Source: Nepenthes gracilis (lineage: Eukaryota; Streptophyta; Magnoliopsida; Caryophyllales; Nepenthaceae). Taken from it: a stretch of DNA of 64,000 nt. Shown here one piece after another: positions 24,401-35,200 of the stretch (positions within the stretch are counted from its first letter, which is position 1; every line of letters starts with the position of its first letter). The stretch covers positions 620,001-684,000 of the forward strand of contig BSYO01000026.1 in NCBI GenBank assembly GCA_033239525.1, written 5' to 3'. Both the position numbers and the translations under genes were made by a program. The notes beneath the pieces were generated by a model that was given only the letters and a program-made list of their open reading frames with translations, had not been told where the DNA came from and searched no databases.

Positions 24401-27400
24401 GCATCTCTTTTCAAGTACGAATGAAGTAAGTCCAACAATCTCTCCAGAGTCATTCGAGTATAACATATTGGTTTAGAATGAAACAGAAACAATAGATACC
24501 GCTCTCCAGAAAATCTTTATCTGTTTTCACAAATCCTGCAACCAACGCCCTTGGCAATGCAGCTATCCATTCATCCCTGTGGAGATCTGAAGGAATAGCA
24601 TTCAGAATATTGTTTAGGATATTTTTCTTGGTATATATGGCAGCTGCAGAACCTTTATGCCCATCAAATACCTGTGAAACAAAATTAGTTAGTGAATCTA
24701 TTCCAAAGAAGATTTAATTCCTAGAAATTTAATCTGATCGCATATGTGCAACACAATTAGCAGCCTTACATTATAGTAACCATTATTACTAGGGAAATAC
24801 TTTTCTTAGAATGACTATATCACATATTCATACATTTTTTTAAAGAAAATAAAAAGACAAAAAACTTACATTTGTCACAAACATAAAATTTGGAATGATG
24901 GTTATAAAAAGCAAAATAAAAAATGTATTATCCCTCTTTTTAAAGTGCAAAACTTGTGTTGTTTCTAGTTTACTATTTAAGGTGGAAAGATATCTTTTTA
25001 ATTTAATAGTTTATAAATATTCTTCCAAAATTTATATTTGTGATGATTGCAAGCATTTTAAAATTAAAATAAAAAAAATTCTAGATGGGTCGTACAGTGA
25101 TTGTAAATATAACATAACTTTTATTACCGTTGAACACATCTCTTTTTTTGGTCACTGTCACACACTAACACGTAACACCACATTGAACATGCACATGCAA
25201 AAAAAAAAAATGGATGGACTTATAGTATAGAATAGAATACCAATGTTGTCCTTTTGTAAAAGTACACCAACGATTGACTTCATTATCCGTCATTTGTTCA
25301 GATTTTTTATATGATTTTCATCATAAATTCTTTCATGATTTCACACTCCCAGCTCTAAGAGGGTAGGCCTTTGAAGGCAAGATTTTCAGATTAATCAAAT
25401 TGATTATAGCAAAAATGAATTATTGGGATTAGGGTTAAGCAGCAAAATAGCCGATAACGAAATCTTAACTACGATTTTGACTTTTGATATAATATAAAAT
25501 TCAATTTCAATTCCACTTCCACGTATAAAATCACTCAATTGTAAAAGTAGAGCTCAACCAGCTGAGCTATTTCCCCAGTTGTGATTTTGGGTCACTGCCG
25601 TATAGGAAGTAGCACGCACTGCGATGTGGCCCAGAGTGGAAGAAGGCCGGAATGGTTATACTTGGCCAGAATGGGAATTTCCTAAAGGGAAATTTTTAGA
25701 GTGAAATTTCCGAAGTAAAAATTCTGAAATGGAACTTCCTTCACAAGGCCGGAGAGATGAAAACTTGCCAGTGTGGTGCCACCAGGTTAAAATCACAAGG
25801 CAAGTAAAATACTGATGGCTGAGAATTCTAATTGAAGGCCGAGGACTCCGAATGAAAGTTGAAGACATTAGCTAAAGGTCAAGGACCTTGAGCTACAGTC
25901 GACGACACTAATTGAAAAAGTTACCTGTAAATTCTGCGCAGACAGTTTTACGAAAAATGAAGTTGACTTTTAAAGTTATTAACTGATTTTGCAGAATAAG
26001 TCAACTGCTCTCAATAGGAGAACAATTGTGTAGAGTTGGTGGTAGGTTCTATAGTGTACGTAACCACCTTGCAGAATAGGTGGTGGTCTAGTGCCTATAT
26101 ATATGTATATATATATATATGTATATGTATTTATGTATGCTGACCGCTAAAAGCTTGGAGCACAGAAGAGTTGAGGGTACGTGAAAGTGTATGTAGAAAC
26201 AAAGAAACACAAAAGAAATAAGGAATTGTCTTTACTCTTGTTATTTATTCTTCGAGAGTTTATGTAACCAAGGTTTTTGTAACTAAAGTTTATATAGTGA
26301 AATTTTTACGGATTAAGTGTCCCGTGATTTTTTTCTCTTATTTAGAATAGGGTTTCTGTGTAAAATTGTGTGTTCTTAATTCTCCCTTATTTTTTCTATT
26401 GTGTGCGTGAGCATTTATCATCATTATCTTCTCAGTTTCACTATTCGATCGTGAAAAGGGCATTTCGTCCCAAATTATACAATAATATTTCAACTCCGTG
26501 CAAGATTAGCAAAAGTAATACAATAATTAAATATTCAATACATGTAATGAATATTCATATCTAGATGTCAACAATAATAATATACATAAAAAATGTATGA
26601 TAATAAGTAATAATAAAAAAAAGACAATTTTGGTGACAAAGAGAAAACTCGATACCCACGGTAATCGAGAGAAACCCTTCGGGTTTCAATTGCTAAAGAA
26701 GAAATTTACTATGAAAATCGATTTACAGATCGGGTGGTACAAACGCGTTAATCTAACCAACTTATTTCCGTCTTGTAACCCCTACTAAGAAATTTCTTAG
26801 ATTTGTCCATGATAATGAAACCGAACACCTTCCGATCTTCACGTGAATCTCCTCTGTCGGACCGCTTAAAGTAGCAAACACTAACGGATCCTCTTCTTCA
26901 CAATACCCACATCACCGACGAAGGTAAAAGGATAGAAATGTTGAATCGAAAAGAAAGGGTGATGAGAAAATTTATTAACACATAAAGCACAATGATGAAA
27001 TATTGATTTTCTCAATTGGAGTGAGAATAATGTACTAAATAAAGTGAAAGAGGTATTTTTCTCAAAGAGGGGTGCTCCAAAATGTTGCTCTCAAAATTAT
27101 GGCAACAGAATTAATGAGAGTATTTATAGAGAATTCAAAAAATATGTTTAAAAAATTTGTCCATTACCGCAACGCTCGAGCGCGTGATGAGTGAACCGAG
27201 AGTTTCAGGAGAAAACCCTGCAAACGCTCGATCGAGAAGGAGGCAAACAGTGAGTAGATAGGTACTGGAATTTGCGCTCAAACACGTGGAGAGCGCACAG
27301 CAGGCTCAGGGGTACTGGAATCATGACTCAAGTGGGTATCGTGTGCATGGCAGGCGCAGGAGTACTGGAATCATGGCTCGAGCGGGTAGCGTATGCACGG

Positions 27401-28455
27401 CAAGCACAGGGGTACTGGAATCACAGTTCAAGTGGGTAGTGTGCGCACGGCAGGCGCGGTGCTCCTGGAACCCGAGAACGGACAACTCGATCAAACGTAT
27501 CGATAAAACACAGCTCGACATCAACACATAACTAAAGATAGTTACAGAATATGTCAACCATAAAAATATCTCTAACAGACCGGTACTCTTTCCTAACGTC
27601 CTCTACCCTCGAACCATTATAGAGAATTCTTTCCCTATTTTTCGTATCGCTATATGAAGTTGAAGTTTTGTCTATCATTTTTTCGACCTCTAGAGATGAG
27701 TTCGTCTATTTTCATCTATGATAAGTACTGAATTGGTAGAAGCAGCAAACGAAATTCTATTTTTAAATATAATAAATATATGATAATGCCAAGCAAACAA
27801 AATAGGTCAAATTTTCATTATATTACATTACAAGTTTCAAATATTTCCGCAAATATTCACTTTAATAATATCCATAAAACTTGTAATACATATTGCAAAT
27901 AAAGAGATAGCATTTACATTTAAGAACAACAAAATAAACTGCATAAGAATGGGGTCAGAGGATACAGGAGCAAATAGGATAATGAAAATTATAATTTCAT
28001 GTGGATATTTATACCCCTCGTAAAAAAAAAAAAAAAGCTTATGTTATTTCTAACGCTGGCGGAGTTCCAGCCCCACCATTTCATCAAAAATTTTGGCGGT
28101 CATCAGATACAATAATGCGGAATTCTATTTACCGACGGAGAATTATGGATGCAATTGACCTCCTATATTAATCGAATTCATCGTCGAAAATCAACAAAAA
28201 TTGGCCAAAATAGAAAGCAAAATACTGTCATAACCAGAAGAACCACCAAATACATACCCCAAAAACCGAATAGCTAGTAGACCCATCTCCGACAATGCGT
28301 TGGCATTCGGTCTCCAAAAGCGTGAAATCTTCCCCCTTCTTGCTCTGGCAAGCTTGCCCGCAAAGAAACTCCGGATTTTCAAGCTTCTCACTCTGCGAAT
28401 CACGCTCCCACAACACAGAAAGCGAAACTGTTTGATGATCGCTTCTGGAGGACAT
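15374..28455 (-). CDS. PP2C-family serine/threonine phosphatase
   Basis: Metal-dependent protein phosphatase of the clade containing Arabidopsis At1g47380 (probable PP2C 12). Eight exons, in transcript order: 28455-28258, 24671-24500, 23996-23843, 23750-23687, 23299-23192, 16426-16301, 16193-15958, 15704-15374. They sum to 1389 nt (462 aa plus stop). Motifs in order: GEDFTL near the N-terminus, VFDGH (metal site), SGTTATFVIIDG, ASVGDSNCILE, SADHR, GGEVGRLN, CLSRSIGD, SSDGVWD and GLRDDTTCIIVDI (metal site); key residues look intact. The C-terminus has a clade-typical Cys-rich tail (CAVCQ and CLSCHEKKEAMEGKRPSG). After KRPSG the frame runs on for about 45 atypical residues; an AA-GTATG donor just after KRPSG suggests the normal mRNA may splice to a short last exon. 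The start is the ATG giving MSSRSDHQTVSLSVL, like the family. Intron 1 (3.6 kb) and intron 5 (6.8 kb) are swollen by mobile elements. A 5' UTR exon probably lies near 28.8-28.95 kb but is not resolved. Confidence 0.88.
16677..17356 (+). repeat. 5' LTR of the Copia element in PP2C intron 5
   Basis: 680 bp with TG...CA termini (CCAGTCCCTTCA end). Flanked on the left by the TSD GAATG and on the right by the degenerate primer-binding site. A TATATGTGTGTG region near 17000 marks the probable promoter part. Confidence 0.93.
17392..21380 (+). pseudogene. Copia gag-pol, disabled
   Basis: The reading frame starts at the ATG at 17392 but is broken by many stops and frame changes. Domains in order: gag (17392-18144) with a CCHC zinc knuckle CHHCGKKGHIKKYC (18094-18135); aspartic protease with DTGAS (18293-18307) in a different frame from gag; the HRRLGH...CPHC integrase zinc-binding region (18614-18799); integrase core (about 18840-19420); reverse transcriptase (about 19850-20640); RNase H (about 20890-21350, with STTEAEF). 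The RT active site reads YVDG at 20399-20410 where Copia elements have YVDD, so a catalytic Asp is lost. It cannot make a working polyprotein. Confidence 0.93.
21389..22086 (+). repeat. 3' LTR of the Copia element in PP2C intron 5
   Basis: 698 bp, same start as the 5' LTR; its last dinucleotide is TA where the 5' LTR has CA. It is followed directly by the target-site duplication GAATG (22087-22091). Confidence 0.93.
22092..23191. other. Original part of PP2C intron 5
   Basis: Intron sequence between the Copia insertion and exon 5. Without the element, intron 5 would be about 1.35 kb. On the minus strand 23051-22758 is open for 97 codons after an acceptor-like TTTCAG, but it has no PP2C similarity and its use as an exon is not supported. 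Confidence 0.5.
25505..25576 (-). pseudogene. trnA-UGC: Probable relic of plastid trnA-UGC 5' exon plus intron start
   Basis: On the minus strand 25576-25540 reads like the first 37 nt of a tRNA: an acceptor-like GGGGAAA, TA, then a D-arm GCTC...GAGC. The next bases resemble the start of the intron of plastid trnA-UGC as I remember it. Most differences in the exon are C-to-T or G-to-A, including TAC in place of the TGC anticodon. There is no 3' half, so it cannot be a functional tRNA. Only about 70 bp are involved and the comparison is from memory. Confidence 0.5.
25580..26474 (+). mobile_element. Probable solo LTR (Copia-type), plus orientation
   Basis: Begins with TGATTTTGGGTCACTGCC (compare TGTTGGGGTCACTCCC of the intron 5 element). 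It has a section rich in CCGGAATGG/CCAGAATGG motifs like the solo LTR in the ORC2 intron, then a TA-rich promoter region (26095-26130) and the sequence GTGTCCCGTGATTTTTTTC also seen (reversed) in the other LTRs. No internal coding follows and no target-site duplication was identified, so the ends are approximate. Confidence 0.6.
26490..27577 (-). mobile_element. Probable LTR fragment or solo LTR, minus orientation
   Basis: On the minus strand the block starts near 27577 (TGTTAGAGATATT), carries a tandem 50-bp array, then a CTCTATAAATAC TATA-like box (about 27120-27133) followed by leader-like sequence. A GAAACCC-TTC-GGGTTTC inverted repeat sits at 26671-26687. This is the architecture of an LTR U3-R-U5. 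No coding and no duplication of the flanking GACCG were found, so the lower boundary is a guess. Confidence 0.45.
27261..27480. repeat. Tandem array with an exact 50-bp period
   Basis: TACTGGAATC-type starts recur at 27261, 27311, 27361, 27411 and 27461 with no length change. Units carry CAAGTGGGTATCGTGTGCA-like and GGCAGGCGCAGG sequences and are GC-richer than the surroundings. There are no spacers, so this is a minisatellite. Confidence 0.9.
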
Positions 28456-29934
28456 CGTTTGCCGCCCCAAAACAATTATCAATTAGAAATTCAAAAATTA
28501 AAAGAAAAAAAAACCTCTCCTGCCCGAGCTCCCCCGCCTTTAGAACGCCGTCACCTGAGACATTCCAAAGAGAGCCATATCTGTATATTAACTATCCAAG
28601 ACCAAATCAATTGATCAATGATTCAAAACGAAGCTCGTACAATAAAATAGAATTATCGCATCGCATTATTCAACAAAATGACGGGGAAAAATTGAGAGAA
28701 GTATCAAACATCATACAAATTCTGAAAGTTTAATTGATCACATGCCAGATTCATTAATGCGGAACGGACAAATATAACCACAATGCAGATCAAAACAAAG
28801 TACAGAAGTTAACTAATATGAAGAACATCAATCAGACAAACAAATAGTAGATAACGGCGAGAGTTGGACGGAGACGTACGATCGAAGGAAGAACCAATGA
28901 CGGCAGGAGGAGACCGAAAAGAGGTGAGAACTATGAATTTGGTCAGGTATAAATAGGAAAAAATACAACAACAAAAAAACCCTCCGCGGATCCCGGCGCC
29001 AGGGAGGAGGCGAGAGACTGCAGGTATAAAAGTAGCAGGAATACTGCTCGCACAACGCCATGACAGAAAAGCTTAGCGAATTGCCATGCCAGCATGACGT
29101 CCAATGTCAAGCTGCTGTCATAATGACGCTAATAATATTTTAAAATCATTTGATATTTATGTAGCTTTCTTTAAAATTATTTTTAGCAAATTTTTTAAAT
29201 TTTTAATTAATTTAGCTTTTGTGCGTAATTTTAATTAATATGACAAATTTTTTTATCTCATATTGTATATAAATAAACATTTACGGTGAGTCTTTGGATG
29301 TGTTTTGAAATATAACAATAAAAATAATTATTATTTACTAAAATAATTTTTAGCATTCGATAATTTCATATGTGAGAAAAATACTTATAAAAAAAATATA
29401 AGAACTAAGAATTAATAATAATCTCATTAATAAAAAAAAATATCAAAAATTAGGCTCCATAAATTTTTTATAGCTTAAGCTATACGTAATTATTTAATAT
29501 ATATGGGTAGGCAAATTACATATTATTTTCTTTATATAGGGTCAAATGTCATTTTTCAAATATGCGGACGTTAGATAACAATATCTACTTACAGAAAGTA
29601 TACTAAGATATGTCTAAATATATTTTCTCAAAATTTTTTTATAATAATTCTCATTTAATTTAAAAAAAATTTTATAATAAATAATAAATATGCCAAATTT
29701 TTAAACTTTGAAAAATAAATAGCCTTCACAAATTCAAAGTAGAGCATTTCCTGAAATGCTTGCATAAAAAGATATGCACGGTGAAATATTTTTAAGTTGT
29801 TGAAAAATTCCATAAATATGGGCACAAGTTTTTAAATATCATAAACGATAACAAAATTAACATCCATGCCTGAATACAGGCAGAAATAAATATCAAAGGA
29901 TAGTATGCATATAAATATCAAAAATAAAATTAAA

Positions 29935-29994
29935 AAATTTAATAAATAAATATATATATAAAAATATATATATATATATTTATTTATTAAATTT
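29935..29994. repeat. Long AT inverted repeat
   Basis: Arms of 26 bp at 29935-29960 and 29969-29994 are perfect reverse complements with an 8-bp spacer. Both arms are pure A/T, ending in TA repeats near the centre. Confidence 0.85.
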
Positions 29995-31451
29995 AAATTT
30001 TAAGGACAGTATGCATATGCATAAAAGAAAATCAAATATTTATATATATATATTTATTTAAATGCACTTACCTTAATATAAATATTACTCAAATTTAATA
30101 CGAAATTACTTTAAAAATCAAATTCTTTCACATTTTCTGTCTTCCTTTCTCCTCTATCGAAATGTCAGCTCAAACGACTAAAAGCATTTATGAAATTTCT
30201 TATATAATCAAAGTAACGTATGAATATTAGTCAAGCGTCTATTAGATTCCAAGGCAAAAACACATGCACACAGGAACACCATTCACCCACGGATCAAAAT
30301 AAAAAATCACTTCCTTCGTTTACAAAATTTTAATGGATAATTCTATTATTTATAAAATTAGAAGAGATATAATTTATTAAGTATAAAGATATCTTTTTTA
30401 TAAAAAAAATAAACTAATTATAAAAATAATTTTTTAATAAAATATAATAAAATTATATAGAACTATAATACTTGATAGTTTTATTTAATTACTAAATATG
30501 TGGAAGATTAGATAAAATAATTCTAACATCCACCATTGGTTGTTTTTTGGCGGCGGCAGCGGCGGAGAAGTTAGGGTTGGTTATATTAAAATTTTTTGGC
30601 AGTCAACTAACATTACTGGCGTATTATTGCCACCAATTTCAAGCACCATCTGACACCAAGTAATGATGATGAAAAATCAACTGGCCGAACAACACTAACA
30701 GCATGCTTAATTTGGGTAACATTGTAGAAAAACAGTTTTTATAATATTCCTTTTAAATTTTAATGTTATTTATTTAATTTTCAATGGTTGAAATTTATCA
30801 TTTAAAAATATAAGGTTAATGAATCGGATTTAGGGTACTATTCGTAGCAGAAATATAAAGTTAATGAGGACCAGAATAGGATGAATAATTTGGGATATTA
30901 TTGTTTACTTTAATTGAAAGAATTATAACAAATTTCTTTTCAAGAAGGATAAATCAAACAGTGGAGAAATGATTATTAAGTTATTTTATATAATAGATTA
31001 TAATTAATAATTATATTTAATATTCAATTTGTTATTACACAATACATAGATTATAATTTACATTTTTTATGAAAATAAATAAACATTTTTTAAAAAATAG
31101 AAAATAAAAAAGTAAAAATGGAAAAAAATTTGAAAATAAAAAACATAAAAGCTATTTTTCCCACTAAATATAGCCTAATCATCTACTGTCCTATTTACTA
31201 TAGTTGGCTATGACATCTCTTATCATGCAGTGAAGTTACAGTTTATACTAAAATATAAGGGCCACCCAATTGACACTTAATTTCTATAAATTCGTGTTGA
31301 CAATAATTCAAATCTAATATTTTTCTTTACTAATTATTAGCCATATAAATAAAGAAGAAAAAGAAAAATCACCAAAATCACCATATACATCCCGTTTTAT
31401 TGAAACATTTATAGATTTAATGTGCCTAAAAAAATAACCGCGAGTACAAAT

Positions 31452-31770
31452 GAGGTCTAGATGAGAATACCTATTCTCAAGCTATAACAATAGAGAAACT
31501 CGTATTGTTATAAGAGGTTTAATTACACTTATTTAAAAATGTTACAACTGATGGTTTTCGTTCAACAATGGCTACCCAATGGTTTTCGTTCAAAAATAAA
31601 GCTAGATGGGCTAGACCTTCGTAGGGGGCCACGAAGGTCTAGATGGGAATACTAATTCTCAAGCTATAACAATAGATAAACTTGTATTGTTATAAGAGAT
31701 TTAATTACGCTTATTTAAAAACGTTATAATTAATAATTTTCGTTCAACAATGGCTACCCAATAAGACAAT
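31452..31770. repeat. Two direct copies of a hairpin-bearing block
   Basis: A block of about 130 bp (GGTCTAGATG, CTCAAGC, hairpin, TTTAATTAC, TTTCGTTCAACAATGGC) occurs at about 31452 and again about 182 bp later. Each copy has a perfect 10-bp stem TATAACAATA/TATTGTTATA with a 10-nt loop (31483-31512 and 31665-31694). Between them lies a further CCTTCGT...ACGAAGG inverted repeat (about 31617-31638). Confidence 0.85.
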
Positions 31771-32283
31771 AAAAATTATTTGAAGAACAAATACTCCTAG
31801 GTATCAGTATTCTGACCCGATTTGTTACAACCGAATACGACCTAGGAGACTCAACTACACTAAAGGACACCACATGCGCCAAGCACAAAGCAAAGGATGA
31901 GGCATGCATTGGCATAGCATCAAGAAACAAAATTGGCCGTGTCATTGCACTCGCATCTTTACTCGGACATTCTGTATAACAAGGCAAATGAAACACGATG
32001 CAGATAAATAATCAATGGCAGCAGAGACACCGATGATTAAAATTGATGTGAAATGCTCATGTTGAAGATCGATCTAAGCAGAACAGATGCATTTCACAGC
32101 CCAACGACCTATAGTTGCTCATTATCCTGATACAGCATGTGCACGGAAATAAAAGTGAGCCATACCAATCCTTGCAGATGCGGTTTCAAGGACAATCTCG
32201 AGCCATTGGGCGTCCAAGGAGCACGGATTTGCTTTCTGTGCTATGGCATGCTTTGTGCTGGGAACAGGGGACGGCAAGAAGCA

Positions 32284-35200
32284 CTACCACTGGCTCATCT
32301 CCGCTAATAGTTTCTCAATTGCTTTGGCTGTGAGAGGGATATACCAGCAATCATGACCATCAGAGTGCTTTCTTTTCTTGACCAAGTCGTGATCCTTGAA
32401 CTCAGCTAAATGGGAGTTCAAAGTAACCTGACTACTTACGATGAAGCGCTCCTGGCAGATAGTGTATAAGTTCTCGACTGGCATCCCTGAGAAAAGCACA
32501 AGGCAATACAACATATAAATACAAATCGTAAATGTTTAGCGTCATTTGAATAGGACTATGGAGTTCATCCTCAATGGGGTTGTTACTTGCCTTCTTCATC
32601 GGGATGAGCCAGCTGATATTCAGCAAGAACTTTGAAGACACTTCGAGCATTCGGTGTCAAGCTCTGTAGAACTATTTCAGCCGTTTTGGCACTTTGAGAG
32701 GTGCTGCCTTGTGCAAGAATCATGGGATAGAACATCCCTTCAATCTTAAATGGTGCAAAAGTAGGGACGTGACACCAGTACCAGTTAAATTGTGTGTATT
32801 CCATCTTCTTGTCCCACACTGCAGCAAAAACACATGAAATGAATCTTAGCTGACTGAAACATGAAAAGATATTAAGTCTGTTAAAATGATTTTTTGACAT
32901 CTTCACCATTTTCTTTTTGATGTATGAACAACAAAAACCAAGAGAGCACAGAAGAGTGCGTGCCACGCTGCATGCAAGATACAGCTAGCGCATGCAAATA
33001 TATTAAGCCCATCGTCTCTGCCTAACAATTGGAAACACAGGCAGTGGAACCAGCATCAAACATTGAAAAAGATGCAGAGGGAACACATCTTAGTTCTGCT
33101 GGAAGCCTGGGTGTCAACGAACACATTTGTCAAGAATTTTGTTCAAGGAAAAAATATAACGTAGGAAATGTTAGTCTACTAAATAATTCTAATTGGAATT
33201 CCCTCACAGCATATTTGGTCTAAATTTCCTGGTTTGGTTAGTGCATGTGTCAGAAATCACTATTCCTATTGAAATAAGAAATCCTTGCAAACAAGGAATA
33301 AATAAACTTATACCTCCATATAAGTAAACTTAGAATTACAATTCCGTCCAAAATAATCAGTTGCTTCTCAAAGTTTACAGTATATTGTATGCTAGTGGCA
33401 TAAGGGTGGTAGAGGTGGGATGGTGTATAAATGTACAAGTAATGTCTTGGAATATATTTTTTTCAATAAGGGTAAAAAAATCATTTTATTTTAATTTTCT
33501 ATTTAAGTCACTGCTATTTCTGTACACTAAAAATTTAAAAATTAATTCCAACTCAATTTTACTTTTTTGAAGTAACTAATTAGACAGTGAAATATTAATT
33601 CCTAACTCTATTTTAACATTATTTGATATCATCTTATTATAAGAGTTATTTCATTTTTAACTTATTTCAACCGGTAACCAAACATGCCAAAATACTTCTC
33701 TTCCCTCCCAAAAAAGGAGGAACACCCAAACGAACAAAGAAAGGTGTTTGTGGTACTGGTATTTTTATCACACAACAATGATTGTAGCATCCCCCTGCAT
33801 CCTTGCCACTTAAAGGGGACCAACAACAGCAATAATAAATAAGAATCAAATACCTTCAGATAGTGTAAGCCTATTAATTCAAGAGGCAAAATAGCAAGTC
33901 ACTTCTTACACAAAGGTGCATTAATGTTGTCGATGGAGGCAATAATGCGAACATGAGAACAGGCAGCCATCCGTGCCAGATGTTGTTGGTTGTCTGAATC
34001 TCGTAGGCCTGGCCCATCTATATTATGAACAAGGACACAAACAAAATAATCATTTTCCTCAACATGCAAACCTTCCAGAAAAGCTAGAAGATCATCTACA
34101 GATCTAGAACTCAATGGTTGCTTGACTTCAGGCAAACTTCCTGCAGTTTTCCTCTTGGTTTTTAGTTGATCCAACATAAGTTCTGCCAGTGTTATGAGGA
34201 CCTGTAAATTATGCATAAACAACAGTTCAAACATGAGTAGAAACAGAGAGATTATTTATTCTTAAACATGCAATACAGGAAGCTAATATTTGCACGCACA
34301 CATAAACATGTAACAGAGAAAATAATAATTGTAAGAAGAAAAATACAACTTCAGGAACAGGTCCAAAATGATTTACATGTTTGAGATTGATTGATTGAAG
34401 ATAGCCATTAATTACAATGACAGCATGCTCAGTTAATGCTGTACAAGCAAAATCTTCAAGCAAGGCCTTCTTTGATCCAAAACCATACATTAGAAGCCCA
34501 AAATCACACCTGGAACATCACAGAAAAAAACTCATAAGCCATCAAAGATGACCATATTATCAACCAGAAATCCAGCACAAATAAGAAGATTACTAAACAT
34601 AAAAAATGTAATAAAAAGCCACAACGCAGGCACATACAAGGCAAAAACAAGTAAACAACTATCAAACCTTCAGTTTTTGTGAAGTTGTCACTAGCGTTCA
34701 GAAGAAAAAGATATCATGTTAATCAATACATAACCTAGCACGGGCATAAAAAAATGTCACCTAAATTAAGCAGCTTCCATCAGCTATTCAATAAATGGAG
34801 GGTGTGTTCCTACTTTGGAAGTACGTATCTCCAGGAATTTGTTGGGAAGACAATGGCCGGTCGGACAAATCAGAGTCGAACAAAAATGATACACACAAAC
34901 ATACACGATAGAGAAATATGAGAAAAAGAGCAACAACATACCAAATTTCTAGGTGTAAAGCCCTCTTATAAAAATAAGAGGAAAAACCATGGGACACTTA
35001 GTCCACAAACAAATTTCACTATGTGAATATGGTTATAAAAACCCATTTTTAGCTACACAATCCCTTTGGGGAGTTGAGAACAAAAACAAGAGCAAGAACA
35101 CAAGAGTAAAGTATGACTACTCCTTCTCTCTTAAGTTTTTCTCATTCTCACTTCTCTACCCTTTGATTGCATGCCCAGCATGCATATATATACAAATTTG

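Larger units (their letters stand above)
24672..28257. other. PP2C intron 1, enlarged by repeats
   Basis: A 3.6-kb intron separating the N-terminal 66 codons from the VFDGH exon. Contents: AT-rich sequence (24.7-25.5 kb), a probable trnA relic, two LTR-like blocks (25.6-27.6 kb), then AT-rich sequence with an A run near 28022. No additional exon recognised. Confidence 0.6.
28456..32283. other. Region between the PP2C start and the ORC2 stop
   Basis: The first 500 bp (to about 28950) should hold the PP2C 5' UTR and promoter. The rest is AT-rich intergenic DNA with a long AT palindrome near 29.95 kb, a CGG-rich patch at 30552-30570 and a duplicated hairpin block at 31.45-31.77 kb. About 32040-32283 is probably the ORC2 3' UTR. 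No other gene is recognisable. Confidence 0.5.

Noticed and set aside
25540..25576. Functional nuclear tRNA gene
   Set aside because: Only the 5' half is present; the anticodon stem does not pair and there is no T-arm.
27261..27480. CRISPR-like array (also the 29-bp repeats at 35538-35670)
   Set aside because: Units are contiguous with no unique spacers, and the setting is a plant nuclear intron.
28945..29035. Two plus-oriented TATA boxes (TATAAATAG, TATAAAAG) as promoters
   Set aside because: No plus-strand gene follows; the nearest gene (PP2C) is on the minus strand, so chance occurrence in AT-rich DNA is likely.
31754..31996. 80-codon minus-strand frame with Cys/Ser/Met-rich content
   Set aside because: No domain, no splice partners and no conserved motif; treated as intergenic.
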